This document shows, piece after piece, positions 24,947 to 33,231 of a stretch of 64,000 nucleotides of DNA. Numbering within the stretch: the first letter of the stretch is position 1; each line of letters begins with the position of its first letter. A program made the position numbers and the translations under genes. Below the pieces are notes generated by a model. It saw nothing but the letters and a program-made list of their open reading frames with translations, did no database searches and had not been told where the DNA came from. This DNA is from Denitromonas halophila (GTDB lineage: Bacteria > Pseudomonadota > Gammaproteobacteria > Burkholderiales > Rhodocyclaceae): positions 248,001 to 312,000 of the forward strand of contig NZ_VMNK01000015.1 in NCBI RefSeq assembly GCF_007625155.1, read 5' to 3'.

Positions 24947-25573
24947 TCAGGTAGCCATGCGGCGACGGATCAGCCCGAGACTCCCCAGCCCGAGTAGCAG
25001 CAGGCTGGCCGGCTCGGGCACCGTCACTGGGTCCCCAAAGGCAATCGAGTCGATGTCAAAGCCGTCAGTGGTGTTACTGCCGGGATACTGAACCAGTGAG
25101 GCGTCCTGGATGTAGATGAACTCCCAAAAACCGGCGACGGTCAGGTCGGTGAGCGCGGCCGCCGGGTTGCCTCCGCCGTTGTTTACCGTGCCAGCGTACA
25201 TGGTCGATGTGGCATCGAAATTTCCGAAGGCATCGGCCAGCGCCACAAACACGTCTGCCGCCTCATTAACGAGGCCGTCGTCGAAATCATGGATGGAGAA
25301 CGTGCCGGTAAACGGCGTGGAGACCTGAAATACCGCAACCCCGGTGACACCGAGCGTGGGAATCCCCAGTGAGTACGCATGGCCGTCAGGTGCGCCCTGA
25401 TTGACTTGAGTTGCATCGGTCTGCGCTGCAACGGCGCTGCAGCTCACACCGCTGCCGTTCCAGACGGGGTAGTTCGGGTCGCAATCGGCAAGGATGGGTG
25501 TGAGGGCGGCGTGGGCGCCGGTGGCGAGGCCAAGCAACGCGGCGAACATCAGGGGCCGAATACGACTCCTCAT
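24947..25573 (-). CDS. PEP-CTERM protein
   Basis: A 208-residue exported protein. A signal peptide (IRPLMFAALLGLATGAHA, ending near residue 22) is followed by a ~150-residue domain with a single CDPNYPVWNGSGVSC Cys pair and a composition typical of PEP-CTERM beta-rich domains. The C-terminus is VPEPASLLLLGLGSLGLIRRRMAT, a canonical exosortase signal. The ATG at 25573 is chosen because GGAGGAATTCCTC stands before it; an upstream start adds residues without signal-peptide character. Function unknown; surface or exopolysaccharide association is inferred from the sorting signal. Confidence 0.88.
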   Translation of the reverse strand: MRSRIRPLMFAALLGLATGAHAALTPILADCDPNYPVWNGSGVSCSAVAAQTDATQVNQGAPDGHAYSLGIPTLGVTGVAVFQVSTPFTGTFSIHDFDDGLVNEAADVFVALADAFGNFDATSTMYAGTVNNGGGNPAAALTDLTVAGFWEFIYIQDASLVQYPGSNTTDGFDIDSIAFGDPVTVPEPASLLLLGLGSLGLIRRRMAT

Positions 25574-25625
25574 GAGGAATTCCTCCGTGTTGTTCCCGGA
25601 AGATCCCGGGTATATCCGTTTGCCA

Positions 25626-25641
25626 AGCAAGTTTCATGCGT
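25626..25641 (-). promoter_or_regulatory. Possible degenerate sigma-54 promoter of the PEP-CTERM gene at 24947
   Basis: On the minus strand ACGCAT, 5 bp, TTGCT, 52 bp before the ATG. The -12 box is perfect, but the -24 box has CG in place of the normally invariant GG. It is listed because position and shape match the two clearer sites at 20662 and 32235. Confidence 0.35.
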
Positions 25642-26026
25642 AGGGCTCCAACGGCCGCCCTGACGCCGTGATCCCGCTGTTCGCCACGACTGAAGCGTTC
25701 TGGAGTGAAGACGAATGTCAATTTCATCGACATGGTGCGTATCTGCGTGCGGGACCCTTCGCAGTGGCACGCGGGGTCACCCATTAGCCTCCCCCATGCA
25801 ATCGGGCACTCGGCGACAACATCAAACACCGGCCGCCGCGTCGCGCTGAAGAAGGTTGGCTGATGGTTTCGGGGGATGCCGCTGCTCTGCACAAGGACGT
25901 TCGAGTCACTGGCGCCGAGTCTGAAACCCTCCCTTCGGGTGCGGCGGGCATGTTGGTGGCGATTGTCTTTCCGGCATGCCAATTGCTGACCAAGAGCTGT
26001 GTTCAACACCGGCTGAGGCGCTCGCC
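25642..26026. other. Gene-free stretch with no recognised feature
   Basis: Frames on both strands lack ribosome sites and recognisable protein character. No repeat or strong hairpin is seen. Confidence 0.5.
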
Positions 26027-26773
26027 ATGACAATCCAATCCGGCATTGCCAATCCGGCCGCGACATGGCTGAACAGTTCTTCGCCGCTGGCGCGGACGGC
26101 GGTATCGGCAGAGACTGCCGGGGTTGCGGAAAATCTTGCCCAGCGGGTGAGCATTTCGCCGGCAGCGCGAGGCCTGCTGGCTGCCGAATCTGCGCAGAGA
26201 GCGTCGTCGGGTGGTGCAACCGCGGTCTTCGACACGACCCGCGGCGCGGTCGAGCTCGATATCAATGCGTATTTCACGCCCCCGGGAAGCGCCGACAGGG
26301 GGACGTATACACTGCCGCCGCTCCTGGTGCCGTCCCAAAATAACATCGACGCTCTGCGCAGGCATATCTCGGCGGCAATGCCGGATTTTTTGGCGCGGAA
26401 CGGCATCCCGTTCGGACCGTCGAGTATGACCTACGATAGTGCGGGCAAGGTCCAGTTGCCCGCGGACTATCCGTACACCGATGAGTTTACCGCTGCGCTG
26501 GAGGGCAGCCCGGCAATGGCACGTGAGCTGCAGACCGTCAATGCGCTGACGTCGACCCTGGTGGAACTGAGAAAGAGCCTCCCGTTCGTGCAGGAATATG
26601 CCGCGGCATCGCCGGCCGAGGCTGGCGCCGTGGTAGCCAGATACAGTCAGCTGTTTTCGGGCAGCCGAACCTACGACACCATTGCCCTGGGTTTCTCGGC
26701 CGACGGCCGCTTGAGCCTGACAGCCAATGGCGAACCGGTGTTCCAGGGGGCGCTGGCGCACGCGCGCTCATGA
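26027..26773 (+). CDS. Hypothetical protein
   Basis: A 248-residue frame starting MTIQSGIANPAATWL. I do not recognise a family. There is no signal peptide or membrane span. The N-terminal third is Ala/Ser rich with QRVSISPAARGLLAAES, a phrase that resembles short segments in flagellin- or hook-associated and other export-linked proteins. The middle (about 85-165) is a more ordinary globular segment with AMPDFLARNGIPFGPSSM. An in-frame start at 25976 is possible, but neither start has a strong ribosome site. Codon usage is compatible with a real gene. Confidence 0.5.
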   Translation: MTIQSGIANPAATWLNSSSPLARTAVSAETAGVAENLAQRVSISPAARGLLAAESAQRASSGGATAVFDTTRGAVELDINAYFTPPGSADRGTYTLPPLLVPSQNNIDALRRHISAAMPDFLARNGIPFGPSSMTYDSAGKVQLPADYPYTDEFTAALEGSPAMARELQTVNALTSTLVELRKSLPFVQEYAAASPAEAGAVVARYSQLFSGSRTYDTIALGFSADGRLSLTANGEPVFQGALAHARS

Positions 26774-26933
26774 CACCGTCGGCGCCTGAAGCACCGTAGC
26801 ATCGTTGCGTGTCCGCCCGCGCGCAGGCTGCCGGGTAGTGGCAGCTCGACCGGGATCTGTTCGAGGGGGTTGGGAGCGACCACGTCATGAGGTGGCGTGT
26901 TGCCGGTTCGGCCGCTGTTGCGTTGTGTGTCGT

Positions 26934-29525
26934 TCACTCCGCTTCTCGTCGGGCGCGCCCCCGCTGCAGCGCAACCACCAGCGCCAGCACCAGCAGCGTC
27001 GGGATGAAAATCCATTCCTTGGCCGGGCGTTTGGCGGGTAGTTCGATGTGGGTGACGTTGAAACCCTGTTCGAGGCCGAGCTTGGCGGCGCGGCTGCCGA
27101 AGTCGACCATCATGACCTGGACGCTATCGCCGAGCGCCATCACGGTCAGGCCCGATTGCTTCAGGCGCGCACGGGCATTCTCGGCGCTGTCGCCGAGCGG
27201 CAGCAGCACGCCCTTGGAGATCTCGTCGCCCTCCAGCGTGATGCCTTCGATCCATACGCGCAGATTGCCGTTCGCGGGGGCGGCTTCGACCAGTTCGTTG
27301 AGGCGTGTTGCCGGCACCGTGTTGTAGGGCGGATGGATCTGGTCCATCCAGAAGCCGGGCCGGAACAGGCTGAAGGTGACGAGCAGCAGCAGTGCGGTTT
27401 CGTACAGGCGGCTGCGGGTGAGGAACCAGCCTTGGGTGGCGGCGGCGAAGATCAGATTGGCGAGTACTGCGCTGCTAACTGTGAGGAAGAAGGCCCACAG
27501 GTTGTCGATGCCGATCATCAGCAACTGGGTGTTGAAGATGAACATGAAGGGCAGGATCGCGGTGCGGATCGAGTAGATGAAGGCCTGCACGCCGGTGGCG
27601 ATCGGGTCGCAGCGGGCGATGCCGGCGGCGGCATACGAGGCGAGGCCGACCGGCGGGGTGACGTCGGCCATCAGGCCGAAATAGAAGACGAACAGGTGCA
27701 CCGCGATCAGCGGCACCAGCAGGCCGCTCTGCGCGCCGAGCTCGACCACCACCGGCGCCATCAGCGTCGACACTACGATGTAATTGGCGGTGGTGGGCAG
27801 GCCCATGCCGAGGATCAGGCAGATCACCGCGACCATGAACAGCATGGCCATCAGGTTGCCGCCCGAGACCGCCTCGACGAACTCGGTCAGCACCAGGCCG
27901 ATGCCGGTCAGCGTGACGGTGCCGACGATGATGCCGGCGGCGGCGGTGGCGATGCCGATGGCGATCATGTTGCGCGCGCCGATCGACAGGCCGTCGTAGA
28001 GGTCACGGAAGCCCTGATGCAATTCGGCCAGGGTGTCGCCCTTGCCGCGCATCAGCGCCAGGATGGGGCGCTGGGTGACGAGGATGAAGATCATGAAGCT
28101 CGTCGCCCAGAAGGCCGACAGGCCGGGCGAGAGTTCCTCGACCATCAGGTTCCAGATCAGCGCGACGACCGGCAGCAGGAAGTGCAGCCCGGACTTGAGC
28201 GTCGGGCCGACCTCGGGCAGTTCGGTGATCTCGTCGTTCGGGTCCTCGATGTGCAGTTCGGGCTGCTGCGCCGAAAACCACAGCAGCGCGAGATAGGCGA
28301 AGAACATCAGCACCGCGACGACGATGAACGAGGCGTCGCCGGCGACATCCTTGATCCAGCCCATGCCCCAATAGACGATGCCGGCGAGGACGATCACGCC
28401 GCTGATCGTCATGATCGTGCGCATCAGCCGTATCTGCCAGCTGTGCGGGCTGGGCGGCCGTGGCAGGCCGCGGATGTCGGCCTTCATGGCTTCGAGATGC
28501 ACCAGGTAGAACAGCGCGATGTACGAGATCAGCGCCGGCAGGATGGCGTGCTTGAGCACCTGTACATAGGGAATGCCGACATACTCGACCATCAGAAAGG
28601 CGGCCGCACCCATCACCGGCGGCATGATCTGCCCGTCCACCGACGCCGCCACCTCGACCGCGCCGGCCTTTTTCGGCGCGTAGCCGACGCGCTTCATCAG
28701 CGGGATGGTGAAGGTGCCGGTGGTCACCACATTGGCGATGGATGAACCGGAGATCATGCCGGTCGAGGCCGAGGCCACCACCGCCGCCTTGGCCGGCCCG
28801 CCGCGAAAATGCCCCAGCATCGACATCGCCGACATGATGAAGTAATTGCCCGCACCCGCCGTCTCGAGCAGCGCGCCGAACAGCACGAAGAGAAAGATGA
28901 AGCTGGTCGACACGCCCAGCGCCACGCCGAACACCCCCTCGGTCGACAGCCACAGATGGTTCATGCCCTTGCCGAGCGAGGCGCCACGGTGGGCGATCAC
29001 GTCCGGCATGTAGGCGCCGAGGAAGATGTACGAGATGAAGACCAGCGCGAGGATCACCATCGGCAGCCCGAGCGCGCGGCGCGCCGCTTCGAGCAGCAGC
29101 GTCAGGCCGACCACGGCGGCGACCAGGTCGAAGGTGGTCGGCAGCCCCGGGCGCTGGGCCAGCTCGCTGTAGAACAGATAGAGGTAGCCGGCGGCAAAGG
29201 CGCCGACGAGGGCCAGCACCCAGTCGAGCACCGGCACATGGGTGCGTGGCGAGCGCTTGAAGGCCGGGTAGGCCATGAAGCCGAGGAAGACGGCAAAGGC
29301 CAGGTGGATGGCGCGCGCCTCGGTGTCGTTAAGGATGGCGATGTTGAACACGAAGGGCAACGGGGAGGCGAACCACAACTGGAACAGCGACCATGCGATG
29401 CCGGTGGCAGCAATGATCGCGGCGGTGACGCCGGTCGGCTTGCGCCCGCCGGTGTCCGCCTCGGCAACGATCTGCTTCAGTTCCTCTTCGCTCAGTTCAT
29501 GGTGTCGAGCTTGTGCCTTGGCCAT
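26934..29525 (-). CDS. TRAP transporter fused permease (DctQ-DctM fusion)
   Basis: An 863-residue inner-membrane protein with about 18 helices, joining the four-helix DctQ-like part (about 30-170) to the DctM-like permease (about 180-690), followed by a C-terminal extension (about 690-863) typical of the 4TM/12TM fused TRAP group. Markers are GASLGKGMNHLW, STGMISGSSIANVVTTGTFTIPLMKR and GLPTTANYI. TRAP systems import acids or other small substrates driven by an ion gradient and need a periplasmic binding protein, usually of the TAXI type for this group. None lies beside it here. The start at 29525 follows GGAGACCGGGCGA. Confidence 0.92.
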   Translation of the reverse strand: MAKAQARHHELSEEELKQIVAEADTGGRKPTGVTAAIIAATGIAWSLFQLWFASPLPFVFNIAILNDTEARAIHLAFAVFLGFMAYPAFKRSPRTHVPVLDWVLALVGAFAAGYLYLFYSELAQRPGLPTTFDLVAAVVGLTLLLEAARRALGLPMVILALVFISYIFLGAYMPDVIAHRGASLGKGMNHLWLSTEGVFGVALGVSTSFIFLFVLFGALLETAGAGNYFIMSAMSMLGHFRGGPAKAAVVASASTGMISGSSIANVVTTGTFTIPLMKRVGYAPKKAGAVEVAASVDGQIMPPVMGAAAFLMVEYVGIPYVQVLKHAILPALISYIALFYLVHLEAMKADIRGLPRPPSPHSWQIRLMRTIMTISGVIVLAGIVYWGMGWIKDVAGDASFIVVAVLMFFAYLALLWFSAQQPELHIEDPNDEITELPEVGPTLKSGLHFLLPVVALIWNLMVEELSPGLSAFWATSFMIFILVTQRPILALMRGKGDTLAELHQGFRDLYDGLSIGARNMIAIGIATAAAGIIVGTVTLTGIGLVLTEFVEAVSGGNLMAMLFMVAVICLILGMGLPTTANYIVVSTLMAPVVVELGAQSGLLVPLIAVHLFVFYFGLMADVTPPVGLASYAAAGIARCDPIATGVQAFIYSIRTAILPFMFIFNTQLLMIGIDNLWAFFLTVSSAVLANLIFAAATQGWFLTRSRLYETALLLLVTFSLFRPGFWMDQIHPPYNTVPATRLNELVEAAPANGNLRVWIEGITLEGDEISKGVLLPLGDSAENARARLKQSGLTVMALGDSVQVMMVDFGSRAAKLGLEQGFNVTHIELPAKRPAKEWIFIPTLLVLALVVALQRGRARREAE

Positions 29526-29795
29526 TCGCCCGGTCTCCTCGTGTTCGCCGGTGTGGTCGCGGACGGGTAGTCGAACACTAGCGTCCTTATGCCGGCGATG
29601 TGCCTGAGAGTGCAGGAATGAACCCCTACCTTATTCTTTGTAGTACGTGGCGTGGCGGGCGGGCAGGTCGGTGGAGGCGTCGTGGTGAGAATGTGCGGGG
29701 ATTTCGGGGCGATTCGAGATGGTGCGAGGCCTCGGGCTGGCAGCCGTTTGATCCGCCTGCCGGCAGGGCGCCAATGTTCGCGAAGGCGGTGCGCT

Positions 29796-30536
29796 TCATT
29801 CGATTCCGAGTTGCGTAATGAGGGCCTTCATGTGTTGCCAGTGCGAACCTTCCCAGAATACGCGCCGGCAGTGGTCGCAGGTGCTGAAATTGTGGTGCCG
29901 GCGGGCCACGTCAGGTGGTACGCGGTTGATCGCCTCGTCGCGGTCGAGCGGGCGCAGCGGCGTGTTGCAGTTGAGGCATAGCGTGAATGGGCGTGCGCTG
30001 TGCGTCAGATCGAGGCGTGCGAAAACTTCTTCGACCTGTTTCGACGGCTTTCTTGCGTGGATGTAGCAGCCGTGGGTGATGCTGCGGCGTTTGAGCAGAT
30101 CGCGGTCTCGGGTGAGCACGATGCGATGGTCCCGCGCGGCCAGCCGTTCGATCTGGCTGTCTTCATAGGCGTTGTCGTACAGCGTGTCGAAGCCCGTCAT
30201 GCGCAGCAGCCGGGCAAGACCGCCCATGTGCGCATCGGCGACGAAGCGGGTGTGCCGCAGCGGTGCGCTGCGCACACGCAACAGCGATGAGACGTCGAAG
30301 GCCTCGAAGACCGGATAGACCGCGACCCGGTCGCCCGCGGCCAGCTGGCGGTCGAAGCCGACCGACTCGCCATTGACCAGCACCAGCTCAACCTCGGTGT
30401 GAGGCACACCGAGGGCTTCAATGACATGCTTGACCGAGGCGGTCTCCGGGCTGCTCGTGGCGAATTCCCGGTGCCGTCGGGCCGGTGCCAGGAAGTCGTT
30501 CAGTTCGGCATAGAAGCGAAAGCGGCTGGTGGTCAT
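29796..30536 (-). CDS. Mut7-C RNase-domain protein with N-terminal ubiquitin-like (ThiS-like) domain
   Basis: A 246-residue protein. Residues about 1-85 form a ThiS/MoaD-like beta-grasp domain (VELVLVNGESVGFDRQL). Residues about 92-175 carry the Mut7-C PIN-like fold, with FVADAHMGGLARLLRMTGFDT and the Asp-rich IVLTRDRDLLKRR. The C-terminus has a zinc-ribbon: CLNCNTPL and CDHCRRVFWEGSH. The Mut7-C domain is predicted to be a nuclease; the RNA target is unknown. No conserved neighbour is evident, and the start codon at 30536 gives a full beta-grasp domain. Confidence 0.88.
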   Translation of the reverse strand: MTTSRFRFYAELNDFLAPARRHREFATSSPETASVKHVIEALGVPHTEVELVLVNGESVGFDRQLAAGDRVAVYPVFEAFDVSSLLRVRSAPLRHTRFVADAHMGGLARLLRMTGFDTLYDNAYEDSQIERLAARDHRIVLTRDRDLLKRRSITHGCYIHARKPSKQVEEVFARLDLTHSARPFTLCLNCNTPLRPLDRDEAINRVPPDVARRHHNFSTCDHCRRVFWEGSHWQHMKALITQLGIE

Positions 30537-30838
30537 GCCGCTTGGAGTTTGTGAGGAGGCCCTGGGTTCGTGATGATGCGCGGCTTTGCGGTCGCGATGT
30601 CACAGTCTGGCCGGCGGCATGCCGGATTCAAGCCATTGAAGGGATGCCTGCATCCGGCCGGTTATTCAAGGTCGGTACGTCGACAGATGGGTGATTGCGC
30701 GACACGCCCGAGTGTGCGTCTGGCGGGCCGCCTTGCTGCGTTGCGCCTCCATGCCGCGCGCAGGCTGTGCGTCCAGCCCGTCAGGCGCACACTAGGGCGC
30801 GTCCAACTACGGTTTCTAGGATGATTTACACACCCGGC
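30537..30838. other. Gene-free stretch
   Basis: About 300 bp with GC-rich short palindromes (for example GGATGC/GCATCC near 30640-30660) but no supported gene or terminator with a T-run. Confidence 0.5.
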
Positions 30839-31942
30839 TCAGCCCGCCACCATTACCGCCACCTGTCGGCCGATGGCCAGTGCCGCGGTGAGGCCGGGCG
30901 ATTCGATGCCGAACAGATGGATGAGCCCGGGTGTGCCATGCTGGGCCGGGCCGTCGATGCGGAAGTCGGCATCGGGCATGCCAGGGGCGACGATTTTGGG
31001 GCGCACACCCGCGTAGCCGGGCTCCAGGCGGCCGTCCTCGAGTTGCGGCCACCAGGCGCGGATGGCTTGGTAGAAGCGCTCGGAGCGGGTGGGGTCGACA
31101 TGGTAGTCGGGGGTGTCTATCCACTCGACGTCGGGGCCGAATTTGGCCTGACCGCCGAGGTCGAGCGTGAGGTGCACGCCGAGGCCGCCGGGTTCGGGCA
31201 GGGGGTAGATCAGCCGCGAGAAAGGGGCTTTGCCGGTGAGGGTGAAGTACACGCCGCGGGCAAACCAGGCTTGGGGCAGCGTGGCTTGGGCGGGGCCGCT
31301 GATGCGCTGGCCGAGGGCGACGGCGTCGAGGCCGGCGGCGTTGATGACCCAGTTTGCGCGCAATTCCATTTCTTGCTCGCCACCCGCGCGTACGACCACT
31401 GTGCCCTTGTCGGCGTAGCCATCGATGACCGGGCTGCCGAGCGCGAGCATGGCGCCGTGGGCTTCGGCGTCGCCGAGCAGCGAGAGCATGAGGCCGTGGC
31501 TGTCGATGATGCCGGTCGATGACGAGAGCAGCGCGGCGTGGGCGTCGAGGGCGGGTTCGAGTTCGGCGATCTGGGCGCGATCGAGTCGTTGCAGGTCGTG
31601 CACGCCGTTGGCGGTGGCTTTGGCGCGGATCTGGTCGAGCGCGCCGGCTTGTTCGGCGTGGGGGGCGACGACGAGTTTGCCGCAGCGCGCGTGAGCAAGG
31701 CCGCGCTCGGCGCAGTAGGCGTAGAGCTGGTCGCGGCCTTCAACGCACAGGCGGGCCTTGAGCGAGCCGGTGGGGTAGTAGAGGCCTGCGTGGATGACTT
31801 CGCTGTTGCGCGAGCTGATGCCGGTGCCGAAGGCGGATTCTCGCTCAAGCACAACGACTTCGCGGCCGGACTCGGCGAGGGTTTTTGCGCAGGCGAGCCC
31901 GACGACGCCGGCGCCGATGATGACGCAGTCGACAGTGTCCAT
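30839..31942 (-). CDS. FAD-dependent oxidoreductase (LhgO/DAO family)
   Basis: A 367-residue flavoprotein starting [19 protein letters not shown], a dinucleotide-binding GxGxxG at residues 10-15, followed by VVVLERE at the end of the second beta strand and [17 protein letters not shown], a segment characteristic of the L-2-hydroxyglutarate oxidase branch of the DAO family. It probably oxidises a 2-hydroxy or 2-amino acid with electrons passed to quinone or O2; the substrate is not certain. The ATG at 31942 is used because the Rossmann fold begins directly there. Confidence 0.85.
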   Translation of the reverse strand: MDTVDCVIIGAGVVGLACAKTLAESGREVVVLERESAFGTGISSRNSEVIHAGLYYPTGSLKARLCVEGRDQLYAYCAERGLAHARCGKLVVAPHAEQAGALDQIRAKATANGVHDLQRLDRAQIAELEPALDAHAALLSSSTGIIDSHGLMLSLLGDAEAHGAMLALGSPVIDGYADKGTVVVRAGGEQEMELRANWVINAAGLDAVALGQRISGPAQATLPQAWFARGVYFTLTGKAPFSRLIYPLPEPGGLGVHLTLDLGGQAKFGPDVEWIDTPDYHVDPTRSERFYQAIRAWWPQLEDGRLEPGYAGVRPKIVAPGMPDADFRIDGPAQHGTPGLIHLFGIESPGLTAALAIGRQVAVMVAG

Positions 31943-31967
31943 GGTGTCTCGATAGGTTTGAGTTCGG

Positions 31968-32054
31968 GTAGGGCGGAAAAACGTAGCGCCTTCCGCCATT
32001 GGTGACACATGAATGGATAGACCGGAGGGCGCGCCTGCGGCTTATCCGCCCTAC
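31968..32054 (-). repeat. Dispersed palindromic repeat, GTAGGGCGG family, copy 1
   Basis: 87 bp bounded by inverted GTAGGGCGG and CCGCCCTAC. Read on the minus strand it shares GTAGGGCGGATAAGCCGCA at one end and GGCGGAAGGCGCT plus TTTTCCGCCCTAC at the other with the copy at 59176-59252; the middle differs. The second half can fold as GGCGGAA/TTCCGCC. It lies just upstream of the FAD oxidoreductase. Confidence 0.8.
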
Positions 32055-32234
32055 GAAATCCTTGCGGCGTTCACTTGGGCGGGTTTTACCAGATTGGTGC
32101 GGGAGTTGGTAGGGCTGGTGAGGCGCCGGGGGACGGGGCGATACCAGGCCGAGCTGTCGGGGGACTTTACAGTGGCAGACGTTGTTTTGAGCGCTGTTTT
32201 TTTAGGGCCTTGTTTTTATTGTGAAAAAATGCCG

Positions 32235-32250
32235 AGGCACAAATTGTGCT
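32235..32250 (+). promoter_or_regulatory. Sigma-54 (-24/-12) promoter of the THxN PEP-CTERM gene
   Basis: AGGCAC, 5 bp, GTGCT. The GG (32236-32237) and GC (32248-32249) pairs have the required 10-bp spacing, and five of six bases match TGGCAC. The ATG lies 51 bp further on, a distance close to that at the 20737 gene. Confidence 0.72.
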
Positions 32251-32300
32251 TCATGTCAATCGACGGTGTTTAAACCGTTTTTTGGCATAGGAGACATGTC

Positions 32301-33128
32301 ATGTTCAAGACTACATTTCCCCGCCGTGCCTTGGTTGGTGTCTTGCTTGCACCAAGCCTTCTTGTCGCTGGAAGCGCCCAGGCTGCGGTCACCACATGGG
32401 GCTACGACATTCTTTCTGGCTTCACTCAGTCGGTCATCGGTCCCACAACGACCAATTACCCCGTTCCGGGAACGACATCCTTGTCGTGGGGGACGTCAAC
32501 TGGCTCCGGCCAGAGTTCGTTGGTGATCAATAACCCGAGCATTCTGGGAAGCTCGGTCGATACGTACATTGGCGGAGCCCCCCCGGCTGCGGCGCCTTAT
32601 CTTGGTTTCAGTACGTCTCTGACTCACAACAACAATCCGATCACCGGGGATACATTGACGTCGGCGACCTTGCGCAATGCCGTCACCCTGACACCGACGG
32701 TACCTGCTGGCGCTGCGTTGCCGGATCAAGTGGTCAATTTTGATATTTCATTCGCTGAGACGCCCAATTCTGGCACGTGCGCTGTACTCGGCAGCCCAAC
32801 GCCGTGTAACGATATTTTTGTGCTGACGAGTGGTCTGCTCAATCAAACGTTCATGTATGACGCAGGGGACGGAGACGGGCTGCTGACGTATTTCGTGAAT
32901 ATCTTCCCGACCACTGGTGGCGTGTTGTCGACCCTGGCAAACGAGGTTTGCGCCGCAGCAAGTCAGCCGTTCGGTTGTATTGGTTTTACAACGCCCGAGA
33001 ATGCGTCGACCACGCTGGCGTTCGGGTTCACGATTTCGACCAACCCGCTGTCGGTGCCGGAGCCTGGCGTGCTTGCACTGCTCGGCCTTGGATTGTTGGG
33101 TATGGGTTTGTCCAAGCGTAGGGCTTGA
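32301..33128 (+). CDS. THxN-family PEP-CTERM protein
   Basis: A 275-residue exported protein: signal peptide (FPRRALVGVLLAPSLLVAGS, ending AQA near residue 28), then a domain with the motif SLTHNNNPIT (about residues 108-117) that defines the THxN group of PEP-CTERM proteins, and a C-terminal sorting signal VPEPGVLALLGLGLLGMGLSKRRA. Three Cys-containing segments are present (CAVLGSPTPC, CAAASQPFGC). The AGGAGA ribosome site is 5 bp before the ATG. It should be processed by an exosortase and associated with the cell surface or matrix. Molecular function unknown. Confidence 0.9.
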   Translation: MFKTTFPRRALVGVLLAPSLLVAGSAQAAVTTWGYDILSGFTQSVIGPTTTNYPVPGTTSLSWGTSTGSGQSSLVINNPSILGSSVDTYIGGAPPAAAPYLGFSTSLTHNNNPITGDTLTSATLRNAVTLTPTVPAGAALPDQVVNFDISFAETPNSGTCAVLGSPTPCNDIFVLTSGLLNQTFMYDAGDGDGLLTYFVNIFPTTGGVLSTLANEVCAAASQPFGCIGFTTPENASTTLAFGFTISTNPLSVPEPGVLALLGLGLLGMGLSKRRA

Positions 33129-33185
33129 GTCGGATTGAGTTGAAGGGAAGTTTGGCTCTCGTAACAAGAAGCCCTCATCTCAGAC

Positions 33186-33213
33186 AAGCCCCCGATTCGT
33201 CGGGGGCTTTTTT
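33186..33213 (+). terminator. Terminator after the THxN PEP-CTERM gene
   Basis: AAGCCCCCGA, loop TTCG, TCGGGGGCTT and TTTTAT: a textbook stem with UUCG-type loop. It also separates the convergent minus-strand gene at 33232. Confidence 0.92.
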
Positions 33214-33231
33214 ATCGCGACAGGAATGTGT

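Noticed and set aside
25386-26219. 277-codon minus-strand frame
   Set aside because: It overlaps both the PEP-CTERM gene start and the 26027 frame, and reads as non-protein composition rich in Arg/Pro/Gln.
27048-28745. Gln/His/Asp-rich 565-codon plus-strand frame
   Set aside because: Antisense to the TRAP permease; the composition is that of complemented hydrophobic codons.
32173-32188. TGGCAGACGTTGTTTT as a sigma-54 site
   Set aside because: The -24-like TGGCA is good, but the invariant GC of the -12 box is missing. The site at 32235 fits much better.
32013-32273. 86-codon plus-strand frame upstream of the THxN gene
   Set aside because: It begins in the palindromic repeat and runs over the sigma-54 promoter region; no ribosome site or homology.
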